Shown piece by piece: positions 55,444 to 64,000 of a DNA stretch of 64,000 nucleotides. Numbering within the stretch: the first letter of the stretch is position 1; every line of letters begins with the position of its first letter. The position numbers and the translations under genes are program-made. The stretch spans positions 18,213,971 to 18,277,970 of the forward strand of contig CM030360.1 of the NCBI GenBank assembly GCA_017893485.1. The letters run 5' to 3'. The notes under the pieces are model-generated. The model was not told the origin of the DNA, did not search any database, and was given only the letters and a program-made list of their open reading frames with translations. This stretch comes from Hemerocallis citrina (Eukaryota; Streptophyta; Magnoliopsida; Asparagales; Asphodelaceae).

Positions 55444-55840
55444 TCTATATAATAAAACATAAAGAAAAGCTATCAAGTGGCTATCCTTCAATAGTAAGAA
55501 AATCAATGGTCTAGATCTAAGCTTCCAAAAGATATTTTTTCCCCCAAATTTTTTCACCCAAAACTCAAATTCAAATCCCCCTAAAACAACTCTTTTATTT
55601 ATTTAAATAATTCTCTCTCTCTCTCTCTCTTTCTCTACCTATGGAAGCATGGACTTTTATACCTCTATTATTATTATTTTTCAACATATACTAATGAAAA
55701 CATGGACTTTTATTTACAACTAATTATTGTCATACTATTCAAAGTTGAGCTACATAATTGTTGATTACTGTTTACAAGGCTTTTATATGTTGTATCGTTC
55801 TGAAGACGTGCCTACGGCACGTGCCCACGGACAAATCTAG
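55444..55840 (+). mobile_element. Small non-autonomous Helitron (397 bp)
   Basis: Starts TCTATATAATAAAAC directly after the CTAG of Helitron copy B. Ends CTAG at 55840 followed by T. A perfect hairpin ACGTGCC-TAC-GGCACGT ends about 15 bases before CTAG. No coding capacity. Confidence 0.8.
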
Positions 55841-56348
55841 TCTTTTTACATTGGATAAACTTTATAACCAACCAAACTACATCTAAATACAATACAGTCA
55901 CGTGGTTACTTCGAATTATGCAGGCTAAACCTTTTTTGAATGAAAAAAATGTAGAGCATGGCCACCAAGTTTAAACAATAATGAGTAAATAATCAAACAA
56001 ACAACGGTTAGACAAAATAAGATTGACACTATATATATGGAAATTATTAAGGAAGAGAGAGCCCTTTGGTATTCATGAGTAATGTTTAGTAAGTTTTCCG
56101 GCACTCAGTAGCAAAGTATAATGATCATTAATTATTTGTCTACCTAGGAATTGGATTCATTGTGGTTTGCACCCCACAAACAATAACTACGTACGATAGT
56201 GTTTTTTAATTAGATTCGATTAGGATTAGCAACTATGCACAATTCTTGTCTCTTGTTTGGTACCTTGTTAGGCCCTGCTTTTGTCTCCTTATATTTATAG
56301 GCTTGGGAGAGATATTTATGCATGAATCTATTTGAAGTATTACATATA
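55841..56348. other. AT-rich interval, no gene recognised
   Basis: Sequence between two Helitron ends; nothing coding seen. Confidence 0.5.
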
Positions 56349-56743
56349 CTAGATTTACCCATGGGCACGTACCTACGGAACATATATGGAACGATATAAC
56401 ATATAAAAAGCCTTATAAACAGTAAAATAACAATTATATAGCTCAAGTTTGAATAGTATGATAACAATTAGTTGTAAATAAAAGTCTATATTTCCATTAG
56501 TATATGTTGAAAAAAATTTATAAATGAGGATATAAAATCTAACTTCTTAAAACTTTGAGGATGGAAAATAATGAAATTTAATTATTTTAGAGATAATTGT
56601 TATTTTCAATGGAATATAAACAATAAAAGAAACATAAAAAATCTGAAAATTTACAAAACTGCAATCTAAAAATTTAAATTTCTAACAAAATTGAGAGAGA
56701 ATGAGAGAGGGAGAAATAAATAAATTTGAATTTGAATTTGAAA

Positions 56744-56780
<37 letters not shown>

Positions 56781-56886
56781 GAGATGTGTTTTGTGGGATT
56801 AGATTTTGTTCTTTGATTTTGAGGGGATTGAAGGAGAGTCACTTGATAGTTTTCTTTGTGTTTTATTATTATTATTATTATTATAA
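56349..56886 (-). mobile_element. Small non-autonomous Helitron, reverse orientation
   Basis: The minus-strand 3' end is CTAG at 56349-56352, preceded (minus strand) by GTGCCCATGGGTAAAT and followed by T. The 5' end lies in the TTTATTATTATT tract near 56870-56886. The sequence matches the 55444 Helitron in reverse (CACTTGATAGTTTTCTTTGTG). Contains a 33-G run. Confidence 0.65.
56747..56779. repeat. Poly-G tract (33 G)
   Basis: Uninterrupted run of 33 G at the position where related Helitrons have G-rich sequence. A second run of 13 G lies at 56912-56924 after a (GA)n tract. Confidence 0.9.
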
Positions 56887-56922
<36 letters not shown>

Positions 56923-57386
56923 GGTAAGGTATGCAGCTTTAGAAACGCATGGTAAATAAGTCCAATAAATTGAAGTGTACGTTATAAGGTATGCAGATTT
57001 ATTTATACTTGTAGCATTAATCCTACGTGCGTAACAACTACAAACTTGCACACTGGACGCAAATAGTGTGCATTCCAAAGTATGTACATACTTTATCTCT
57101 TCATGATTTTCTCGAACTTAGAGGTCATTTACGGATTCTGATCCTAAATCACCCTCCGCCTGGATTCAAGGTCAATCTAGAATAAATATATTCAAAGAAA
57201 AAGGGTATGAACAACTTGCTTATTTAGTAAATAAACAATTGATGATGTAAAATACATGTGACTGATTTTTTTTGAATAAGAATTAGTTGTCCAATGTATC
57301 ACATGCATGACACATAATCAATTGCTCATTTACTAAATGAGCAAATTGTCCATATCCCTTTTACTTGTCCATATCCCTTTTACCTA

Positions 57387-57446
<60 letters not shown>
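56887..57446. other. Interval with (GA)n, G-run and (TA)n, no gene
   Basis: Holds (GA)n (56887-56911), an AT-rich unique stretch with a repeated AAGGTATGCAG word, and (TA)n at about 57392-57446. Nothing coding. Confidence 0.6.
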
Positions 57447-57447
<1 letters not shown>

Positions 57448-57882
57448 TAGATTTTCTCTTGGGCAGGTGCCTACGGTACGTCTTCGGAACGATACGAAAC
57501 ACCAGAAGCGCTATAAACAGTAAAACAACAATTGTGTAGCTCAAGTTTAAATAGTATGACAATAATTAGTCGTAAATAAAAGTTCATGTTTCCATTAGTA
57601 TATGTTGAAAAATAATTATAAATGAGATGTAAAATGTAACTTCGATATAACATGTGCAATTTAACTGTTTTAACTGTTATATTGAAAATGATGAAATATT
57701 AACTGTTGAAGAGATATTTGCTACTTTTAATATAACATGTGCAATAAAAAAACATATAAATTTTGAAAATTTACAAATCTAAAATTTTAAAATCTAAAGT
57801 TTTAAGTAAATAAAGAAAGAATGGAAGAGAGAGAGGGAGAGAGAAAAAGATACATATGAAAAAGTGAAGAGAGAAGAGAGAA

Positions 57883-58086
57883 GAATTTTTCCCCAACATA
57901 TCCTACTTTTTAAAAGTTTTTTCCAAATTGCTCTATTTTTTAAAAAAAATTTCAAAACATCCTACTCACTTTTTAAAAAAGTGAGTTTGGATAAAATTCT
58001 ATCGCTCTTTCAGAAAGTAAGTCTTAAACTTTTCTTTTGTACTTGCTTACACTTGCTTCATCAAAATAAAAAAAAAATAAAAAAAA

Positions 58087-58121
<35 letters not shown>

Positions 58122-59611
58122 AAAGAGGCGAGTTTAGGTTTGCGCGCTCCTGAAACACAAGTGGGGACCAGAGCCATCAAGCCCGTGACGGGGTCAGGAT
58201 ATTTGTCTCTTTTGGGGCCTCTTTTTAGTATATTAATTAAACAAAAAATGGACGAAAGATGGATTGAGATTCTTATTGGGTGGCATTCAGTAAACTTTTT
58301 GTCTTTCCTGTCAAGCCCTGTTATACTGTTATTCGAGTTCAGTTTAGCTAACATGGGCTTGAATGAGGTAGAAGAGAAGAGGTTTTGGAGTTTGGGTTTT
58401 CGTTTTGGGAATTAGTAGGCGCTGTAGTTTAGTTAGTCATTCGAATAGAGATAGGGAATGGAGATGAGACTGGTCATTGACATCACAATCTTCTTGACAG
58501 TGGATGTAGGGAATTTTTTTATTATCAAACAAGTGCTACACATAACACAAAAATTATCAAAATCTAAAAGAATATTTTCTTTGCTTAGATAGTCCAACAG
58601 TTTTACTTTCTATATTAAATCATGTACGATTTTAATTATAAAAATGTTTTCTGAACAAAGAAAAAATCAATAAATTAGTAGGCCATATTTATTGGTCTGT
58701 TTAAAAAATTAATCCAAACTAACTCAGATTTTAAAGAAATTAAAATTATAGGAGTTGTTTAAAAGTAGTTAAGATAGTTTAGAGTTTGCATTATAGAAGA
58801 ACTCAATTTGTTATGCTTTAAAATAGAAAATTATATAAGTGTGGGAAATAATACACATATTTCTTTTTTTAAAAGATAAAATATAACCACTATATACATG
58901 CTACATCTATGTTGGTAAATATTTTCCTAAATATGTTTATATAACTCCTACAAAGATTCTTGCACTGCTCTTTTTTTTTTGTGAAAAAATAAAATAGTAA
59001 ATTATGTTAAATTTGAATGTCCTATTTTATAACTTCTTTTTACTGAGTTCAAAATGGATAAGATCTTTAACCACAAAATTAAACTTAATTTTTACTAAAA
59101 ATAAATTAATCTTAATTAACACATTTTAAGATTTCTCAAAAGGATAAGTATCAAACAGTTTCAGGCCATAAATATTTTTGAATCCAAGTGAAACGTTGAG
59201 AGGATCTTTTGTATTTGATCTTTATGTTATTCTGAGCCATAAATTGTGGTGGGTGTTTTCACGAATCACGAGGGTTTGACGGTTTGTGCGTGAGTGAGTG
59301 AGTGCCACTCCTCTCTCTCTCCTCATTCATTCATGGTACAACTCCTCCTGATCCCGTCACGTGTGCTTGATGGCTCTGATCTCCACCTGTGTTTGATGAG
59401 CGCGAGAAAAAGATAAATTCCCTGCTTTTTGAGAAAAGGAATGTAGGCAAATGCAAAAGCAATGCTTAAGACTTTGCTTTATGAAAAAGCGATCAAATTT
59501 TATTCATACCCAATTTTTTAAAAAGCAAGTGGGATGTTTTGAAATTTTTTTTAAAAAGTAGGAAAGTTCAGAAAAAGCATTAAAAAGGTGGGATAGTTTG
59601 GGAAAAAATTC
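57883..59611. mobile_element. Non-autonomous long-TIR element (Mutator-like), 1.73 kb
   Basis: Inverted arms of about 300 bases begin GAATTTTTCCCCAACATATC on the left, and GAATTTTTTCCCAAACTATC as the complement of the right end. They extend to a GCTCCTGAAACACAAGTGG / CCACCTGTGTTTGATGAGC pair (58145 and 59385). Flanking 9-mers AAGAGAGAA and AAGAGAAAT agree at most positions, which suggests a Mutator-type target. The core (58200-59330) has a 91-codon frame (58140-58415) with no recognised domain and is otherwise AT-rich. Confidence 0.7.
58071..58121. repeat. (AAAT)n microsatellite
   Basis: A-rich start then about nine AAAT units, inside the left arm region of the long-TIR element. Confidence 0.9.
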
Positions 59612-59800
59612 AAGAGAAATAGTAAAAAAGTAATGAGTTTTTGAATTTTTATTTTTTCAGGAGGGAATGTTGATTTTGAGGTTGGAGGTTTGAAATTTTG
59701 GGAGAAAAAATGTGTTTTGTGATGTTAGATCTAGGCCTTTAATTTTGGGAGGACTGAAGGTGAGCCACTTGATTGCTTTCTTTGTATTTTATTTTATATA

Positions 59801-60283
59801 CTAGGTTTGTCCATTGACACGTGCCTACGGCACGTCTTCGAAATGGTGCACCTTGTTTAATTATATAAAATAGTTTTGGAGATCCAGCAAATTAATTGAA
59901 GTAGCAAATATAATATATGAGAAACTTTTGGGGGTCCAGCAAAAAACATATTATATGATTTTTTGTTTTTTTTTAAAATTATTTTTAAAGTTTTTAAATT
60001 TTTAATATTTTTAGTTTTTTAATTTTTTAAAACTTTTAAAATTTTTGTTTTCTTAATTTTTTGAATAGAAGAGGGAAGGAGAGAGAGAGAGAGAGAAAAA
60101 AAAATGATTAAATAAATATCGGAGTTGTTTTGGGTGGGGGATTTCAATTTGAGTTTGGGGGGGGGGGGGGGGGATATGTTTTTTGAGATTAGATCTGGGC
60201 CTTTGATTTTTGGGAGATTGAAGAAGTTTTGGGGGATTGAAGGAGAGACACTCGATAAATTTCTTTGTATTTTATTTTATATA
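59801..60283 (-). mobile_element. Non-autonomous Helitron, reverse orientation
   Basis: The minus-strand 3' end CTAG is at 59801-59804, followed by T. A perfect ACGTGCC-GTA-GGCACGT hairpin lies just inside. The 5' end is at about 60283 (TATTTTATTTTATATA on the + strand), abutting the next Helitron head to head. Contains a 17-G run (60157-60173) at the same relative place as the 33-G run of the 56349 element. Confidence 0.7.
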
Positions 60284-60501
60284 TCTATAACTATTATAAT
60301 GGGAGAGATGGGGTTCCAAACAAATAAACAATATTTTATTCTTTTGGTATGTGTGCAAACACGTGCAGCGCACGTATTGGTGGTTTTTTTTTGTCCTTTT
60401 CATTCCCCCTCCACGTGCATCGCACGTGCATTATACTAGATTTTTTTCTTTTTTGTCCTTTTCATTCCCCCTCCACGTGCATCGCACGTGCATTATACTA
60501 G
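60284..60501 (+). mobile_element. Mini-Helitron with duplicated 3' end
   Basis: Starts TCTATAACTATTATAATGGG. The 3' end CACGTGCATCGCACGTGCAT TATACTAG occurs twice (CTAG at 60436-60439 and 60498-60501). Each copy is preceded by TTTTGTCCTTTTCATTCCCC, and only the second is followed by T. The element consists almost entirely of its two ends. Confidence 0.7.
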
Positions 60502-60539
60502 TGTGTATATATATATATCTATCTATATATATATATATA

Positions 60540-60695
60540 TCTATCTATCTATGACTATTATAATGGGAGAGATGAGGTTGGTAAACAAATAAACAATTTT
60601 TTAATTTTTTTTGTATGTGTGCAAACACGTACAGCACACGTGTTGGTGGGTTTTTTTATGTCCTTTTCCTTCCTCCTCGACGTGCATCATACTAG
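60540..60695 (+). mobile_element. Mini-Helitron, second copy
   Basis: Begins in TCTATCTATCTATGACTATT and follows the 60284 copy (GACTATTATAATGGGAGAGA; GTGTGCAAACACGT.CAGC). Ends GACGTGCATCATACTAG at 60695 before T, with the hairpin partly deleted. Confidence 0.65.
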
Positions 60696-60768
60696 TATAT
60701 ATAGAGGTACGTACATATTCGATATTAATTAATTATTATTATTATTATTATTATCATTATTATTATGT

Positions 60769-61096
60769 TATCATTTTCACTTTTTGATTGCCCCACATGC
60801 ATACTTACACACATGCTACATGTACGTATCTATATATATATGTATATAAATAACATAACTAACAACGTACGTTATTTTCCACATGTTAATGTCTAAACAT
60901 TTCATTGCACATGTTAATGCCAAGACTCAATATGACACATGGACGTTATCATTTTCACTTTTTGATTGCCCCACATGCATACCTATATATATGTGTGTAT
61001 AAATAACATAACAAACAACGTACTTTCTTTCCACATGTTAATATCTAAACATTTCATTGCACATGTTAATGCCAAGACTCAATATGACACATGGAC
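60769..61096. repeat. Tandem duplication (about 177 and 151 bp)
   Basis: Two direct copies starting GTTATCATTTTCACTTTTTG and ending CAATATGACACATGGAC. The first has an extra TACACACATGCTACATG piece. An (ATT)n tract lies just upstream (60728-60767). Confidence 0.9.
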
Positions 61097-61524
61097 AGTT
61101 GAGAAATTCTAGACAAACATTACCCTAGGGATGGCAACTGGGCCGGGTCAACCGGCAACCCACCCGCGACCCGGCCCACCAAGCCGGTCCGTTAAAGCGC
61201 TTCGCGGGTTCGGGTCGAACCCGGTGAACAGTACCGGGTCGACCCGGGTCTCAATTCTAGCGAATCGAATTCGCGAAACCCGGCCCACGAACCCGGTCAA
61301 ACCCACGAATCGGACCCGCCAACCCGCGGGTCGACCCGCGGGTTTCGACCCGTTCGACCCGTACGGGTCGAACGTTCGACCCGTGACGGGTCGACCGTTG
61401 ACCCGCGGGTCGAACGGTCGAAAATACCGTTAGCTGCTGCCGCTACTGTCACAGAACCAGAACGGCTCTTTGAGCCGTTGCTGATTTTTTTTTTGTTTTT
61501 TTTTGTTTTTCACCCCATATTTAG

Positions 61525-61533
61525 CCTATAAAT
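61525..61533 (+). promoter_or_regulatory. TATA box of hAT transposase
   Basis: CCTATAAATATCC between the subterminal repeats and the transposase ATG (62035), followed by a CT-rich stretch. Confidence 0.55.
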
Positions 61534-62034
61534 ATCCCCAAATATTTCCAAAAAAATTCACACCTCACTCTCTTACTCTCTCTACTATTATACATCATTT
61601 GTAAAGAATTTTTGAACATTTGTAGTATTCATCAAACAAGTTTACAAGGAGGCGTATACACGATCAAATTTTGGTTGTATTGGAATCAAAATTCAACGTC
61701 TTCAACGTCTTCAACTCTCTTCAACCCTCGTCAAATCTACTTCAACATCTTCTCAACTCTTCAATTGCGGAATTGGCAAAGCGCTCCTCCATCTTTTCTA
61801 TTCTATTCTTATTTTAACGGTTTTTTTACATACGCGTATTCCACGGTGAACGGTATCAAAATATTTCTATCTCTCTCGTTAATTTTTGTTTTGCGTTGTA
61901 GTTAAAATTATTGTTTGTTTTTTTGAACTTCTCTATCTCAACCCTCTTGTTTTTTAGATTTTTTTTTGTATAATTCACCGCTCCTACATTGTATATTTTT
62001 TTTTACATACTTTACTTTAGCATATTACTACATT

Positions 62035-64000
62035 ATGTCTAGATCACGCGGTAGCGGTCGTAGCGGACAAGATTCCTCCTCATCTTCACGTAGGCCACCA
62101 ATTGTCCCAATTAGTGAGCCCGCCCAAGATTACATTGATCCTACTATGGAATAATGGGGTACACACGACATGGATGTTGTAGGTGACATACAATTAGAAG
62201 AAGAAGAACAATAACAACAACCCGAAACCACACAACCGCGTAGTAGTAGGAAAAGTAGAGGAGAAACTAGCGATTGGCATAAGTTTTATGAGTATATCCC
62301 GGACGAACATACTCCGGGTATAGGTTTGAAAGTGTGCAAAATATGTAGTAAAACATACAAATTCAAGAGAGGTGACGGCACCGGTACAATTAGTAGGCAC
62401 ATACAACATAATCATAAAGAACTTCTTGATCAAATACAAGGCCAACAAAAAATCAACCCTAGGACCGGTCAAGTAGATAGCCACCCTTATGATCCCGAAC
62501 TTATTCGTCGGGAAATGGCCCGATTAGTCATTAAGGAAGAGTTGCCATTTTCCTATCCCGAAAGTAGGAACTTGGAAAATTTTAATCAAACGGCCTTAAA
62601 CCCTCATTTTAAAAGAATTCCGAGAAATACTTGCAAATCGGATTGTTTTAAAATGTATGTTGAAATGAAGGACGCGTTGATTGCAATTTTATGGATTTTA
62701 ACTTGTAGGGTTAGTTTAACTTCGGATTGTTGGACGGGTGTCAACAATATTTCAACGATGGGAATAACCTGTCATTGGATCGACAATGATTGGATTCTTC
62801 AAAAAAAATCATATCACTTGCAGCGTTGCCGTATCCCCATAGTGGTGCTGAAATAGCAAACCGTATGATAGAAATTTGTGATGTTTTCCATATTCGCGAT
62901 AAAATTATGGCTATTAGTTTTGATAATGCATTTAACAATAATGTAGCAATTACTACTTTAAAATCTGTATTAAACCCTCCATCTGACAATATTTTTCATG
63001 TTAGATGTGCATGTCATATTATAAATTTATGTGTTCAAGATGCATTAAGAATAGCTGATCCATATATACATAAAATTAGAAATTGTGTACATTTCATTGC
63101 ATTAAGTCCAAGCATTTTACAAGAATGGAAAGTTTGGTGTAGGGTTAGAAATGTTCCTTTTAGAAAATTTCCAAAGGATGTTAGACACCGATGGAATTCT
63201 ACTTTTGATTTACTAAATGTTGTCACCGATTATAAAGCAGTTGTAAATAATTTTTGTATCGCAAAAAATATGCACAATTTTGAAATGACTCTCAACGATT
63301 GGTTTTTTGCCGAATCTTTGTTGAAATTTCTAGAACCTTTTAAAACCGCAACTTTAAAGTTTTCAAAAACATATGAATCTACTTCTAGTAGCATTTTTAT
63401 TGAATTAGTTAGCATGATGCAAATATTTAACGAAATGTTAAATGATGCCTATATTAGTGACATTGTAATACCTGCATTTCAAAAAAATTTGAAGTATTAT
63501 TTTCCTCCTCCTATGTTGATTTGTGTTGCTACTGTTATGGATCCCTGTATCTAATTAGAAGGTACGAAGAATTTGATAGAAATATTTTTTGGATATTTAG
63601 AGAACCATGTAGAATTAACAACTGATTGCGCTACTTTTTTAGTTCAGTTTGAATCTACGTTAAATAACTTGTATGATTATTATGATAGACGTTTTGCTTC
63701 TAGTAGTATAACTTCTGTAGTTAGTTCTTCTTCTGGTAGTTCTAAAGGTAAGGAAAAAAGTAGAATTGGTGATAGAACATTTAGTTTACTTGAACAAATT
63801 CAGTCTAAAAAACCTAGGACTAATCAACCAAATGAATTAAATTGGTATAACCAACAGGATACTGAGCCTACTCTTTCTCCACTAGATATTTTACAATAGT
63901 GGAAAGAACATGAACACACTTTTAGTATTCTGTCAATTATGGCTAAAGATTTGCTAACTCCTCCTGTCTCTACAGTTGCTTCTGAGAGTATATTTTCTAC
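62035..64000 (+). pseudogene. hAT transposase pseudogene (BED finger, RNase-H fold, dimerisation domain)
   Basis: ATG at 62035 (MSRSRGSGRSG). In-frame stops occur near 62152 and 62212. The BED-type zinc finger (about 62330-62415) reads VCKICSKTYKF...TISRHIQHNH. The catalytic region begins VSLTSDCWTG (about 62710), shifts frame at about 62800, and continues with SFDNAFNNNVAI, HVRCACHIINLCV and DVRHRWNSTFDLL. LNDWFFAESLLKFLEPF and YYFPPPMLICVATVMDPC follow to a stop at 63552-63554. The DUF4413-like and linker part (63573-63897) follows. After a stop at 63897-63899 the hAT dimerisation region (SIMAKDLLTPPVSTVASESI) runs to the window end. Four stops and one shift make it inactive, although all family domains are recognisable. 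Confidence 0.85.

Larger units (their letters stand above)
57447..59800 (-). mobile_element. Non-autonomous Helitron, reverse orientation, with nested MULE
   Basis: The minus-strand 3' end CTAG (57447-57450) is followed by T and preceded by the CCTGCCCAAGAGAAAAT stretch and a GTACC-GTA-GGCAC imperfect hairpin. The 5' end abuts the next Helitron at 59800 (TTCTTTGTATTTTATTTTA on the + strand). Its body is interrupted by the long-TIR element at 57883-59611. Confidence 0.65.
61126..64000 (+). mobile_element. hAT transposon, 5' part (runs off window)
   Basis: Starts with TAGGGATGGCAACTGGGCCG after ACATTACCC. It is followed by about 300 bases packed with GACCCG/CGGGTC motifs in both orientations (61140-61420), typical hAT subterminal repeats. 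A TATA box and transposase follow. The 3' end lies beyond the window, so no target duplication can be checked. Confidence 0.85.

Overview
The window is a nuclear segment of a flowering-plant genome. It has spliced genes with GT-AG introns, TATA-box promoters and plant-specific transposon families, and no bacterial gene organisation. I cannot place the species more closely than angiosperm. Only one host gene is well supported. Nearly everything else is transposable-element sequence, much of it nested.

1-10.2 kb: the 5' part of a reverse-strand CACTA element carries a TNP2 transposase frame open to the window edge. It sits exactly at the TATA box of a long Ty3/Gypsy-like LTR (5100-7872), followed by a decayed Mutator-like element (MULE A). 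MULE A has a transposase on the minus strand and a plant-mobile-domain (PMD) fragment on the plus strand.

10.35-19.5 kb: a minus-strand gamma-glutamyltransferase gene (GGT1/2 type) has seven coding exons (637 aa) with all splice phases matching. Its first exon has only 7 coding nt, behind a clear TATA box. Intron 2 holds a 3.45 kb MULE (MULE B). Intron 1 holds a 173 bp Mutator-type MITE with a perfect 9-bp target duplication, and another inverted-repeat element.

19.5-26.8 kb: upstream sequence of GGT that recurs at 25.13-25.49 kb, a TIR element, a 3.3 kb non-LTR-like retroposon (14-bp target duplication) that encodes a double zinc-knuckle ORF and no visible reverse transcriptase, and a Tourist-like element with a nested hAT-like MITE.

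26.8-55.4 kb: two tandem Helitron-like copies. Copy A is broken by a 2.7 kb non-autonomous CACTA and by a 12.2 kb CACTA with a TNP2 pseudogene and 245-bp repeat arrays. Copy B keeps the empty site for the first CACTA and contains an 11.25 kb LTR element with no gag-pol (LARD-like). The LARD has a perfect 5-bp target duplication, a tRNA-iMet primer site, an embedded tRNA-iMet fragment and a mosaic 5' LTR.

55.4-64 kb: a chain of small abutting Helitrons in both orientations, with a long-TIR Mutator-like element inside one, then a hAT element whose decayed transposase runs off the right edge.

All domain names come from reading motifs by eye; no database search was possible. The oldest-to-youngest order can be partly read from the nesting: Helitron duplication first, then the two CACTA insertions into copy A and the LARD into copy B.
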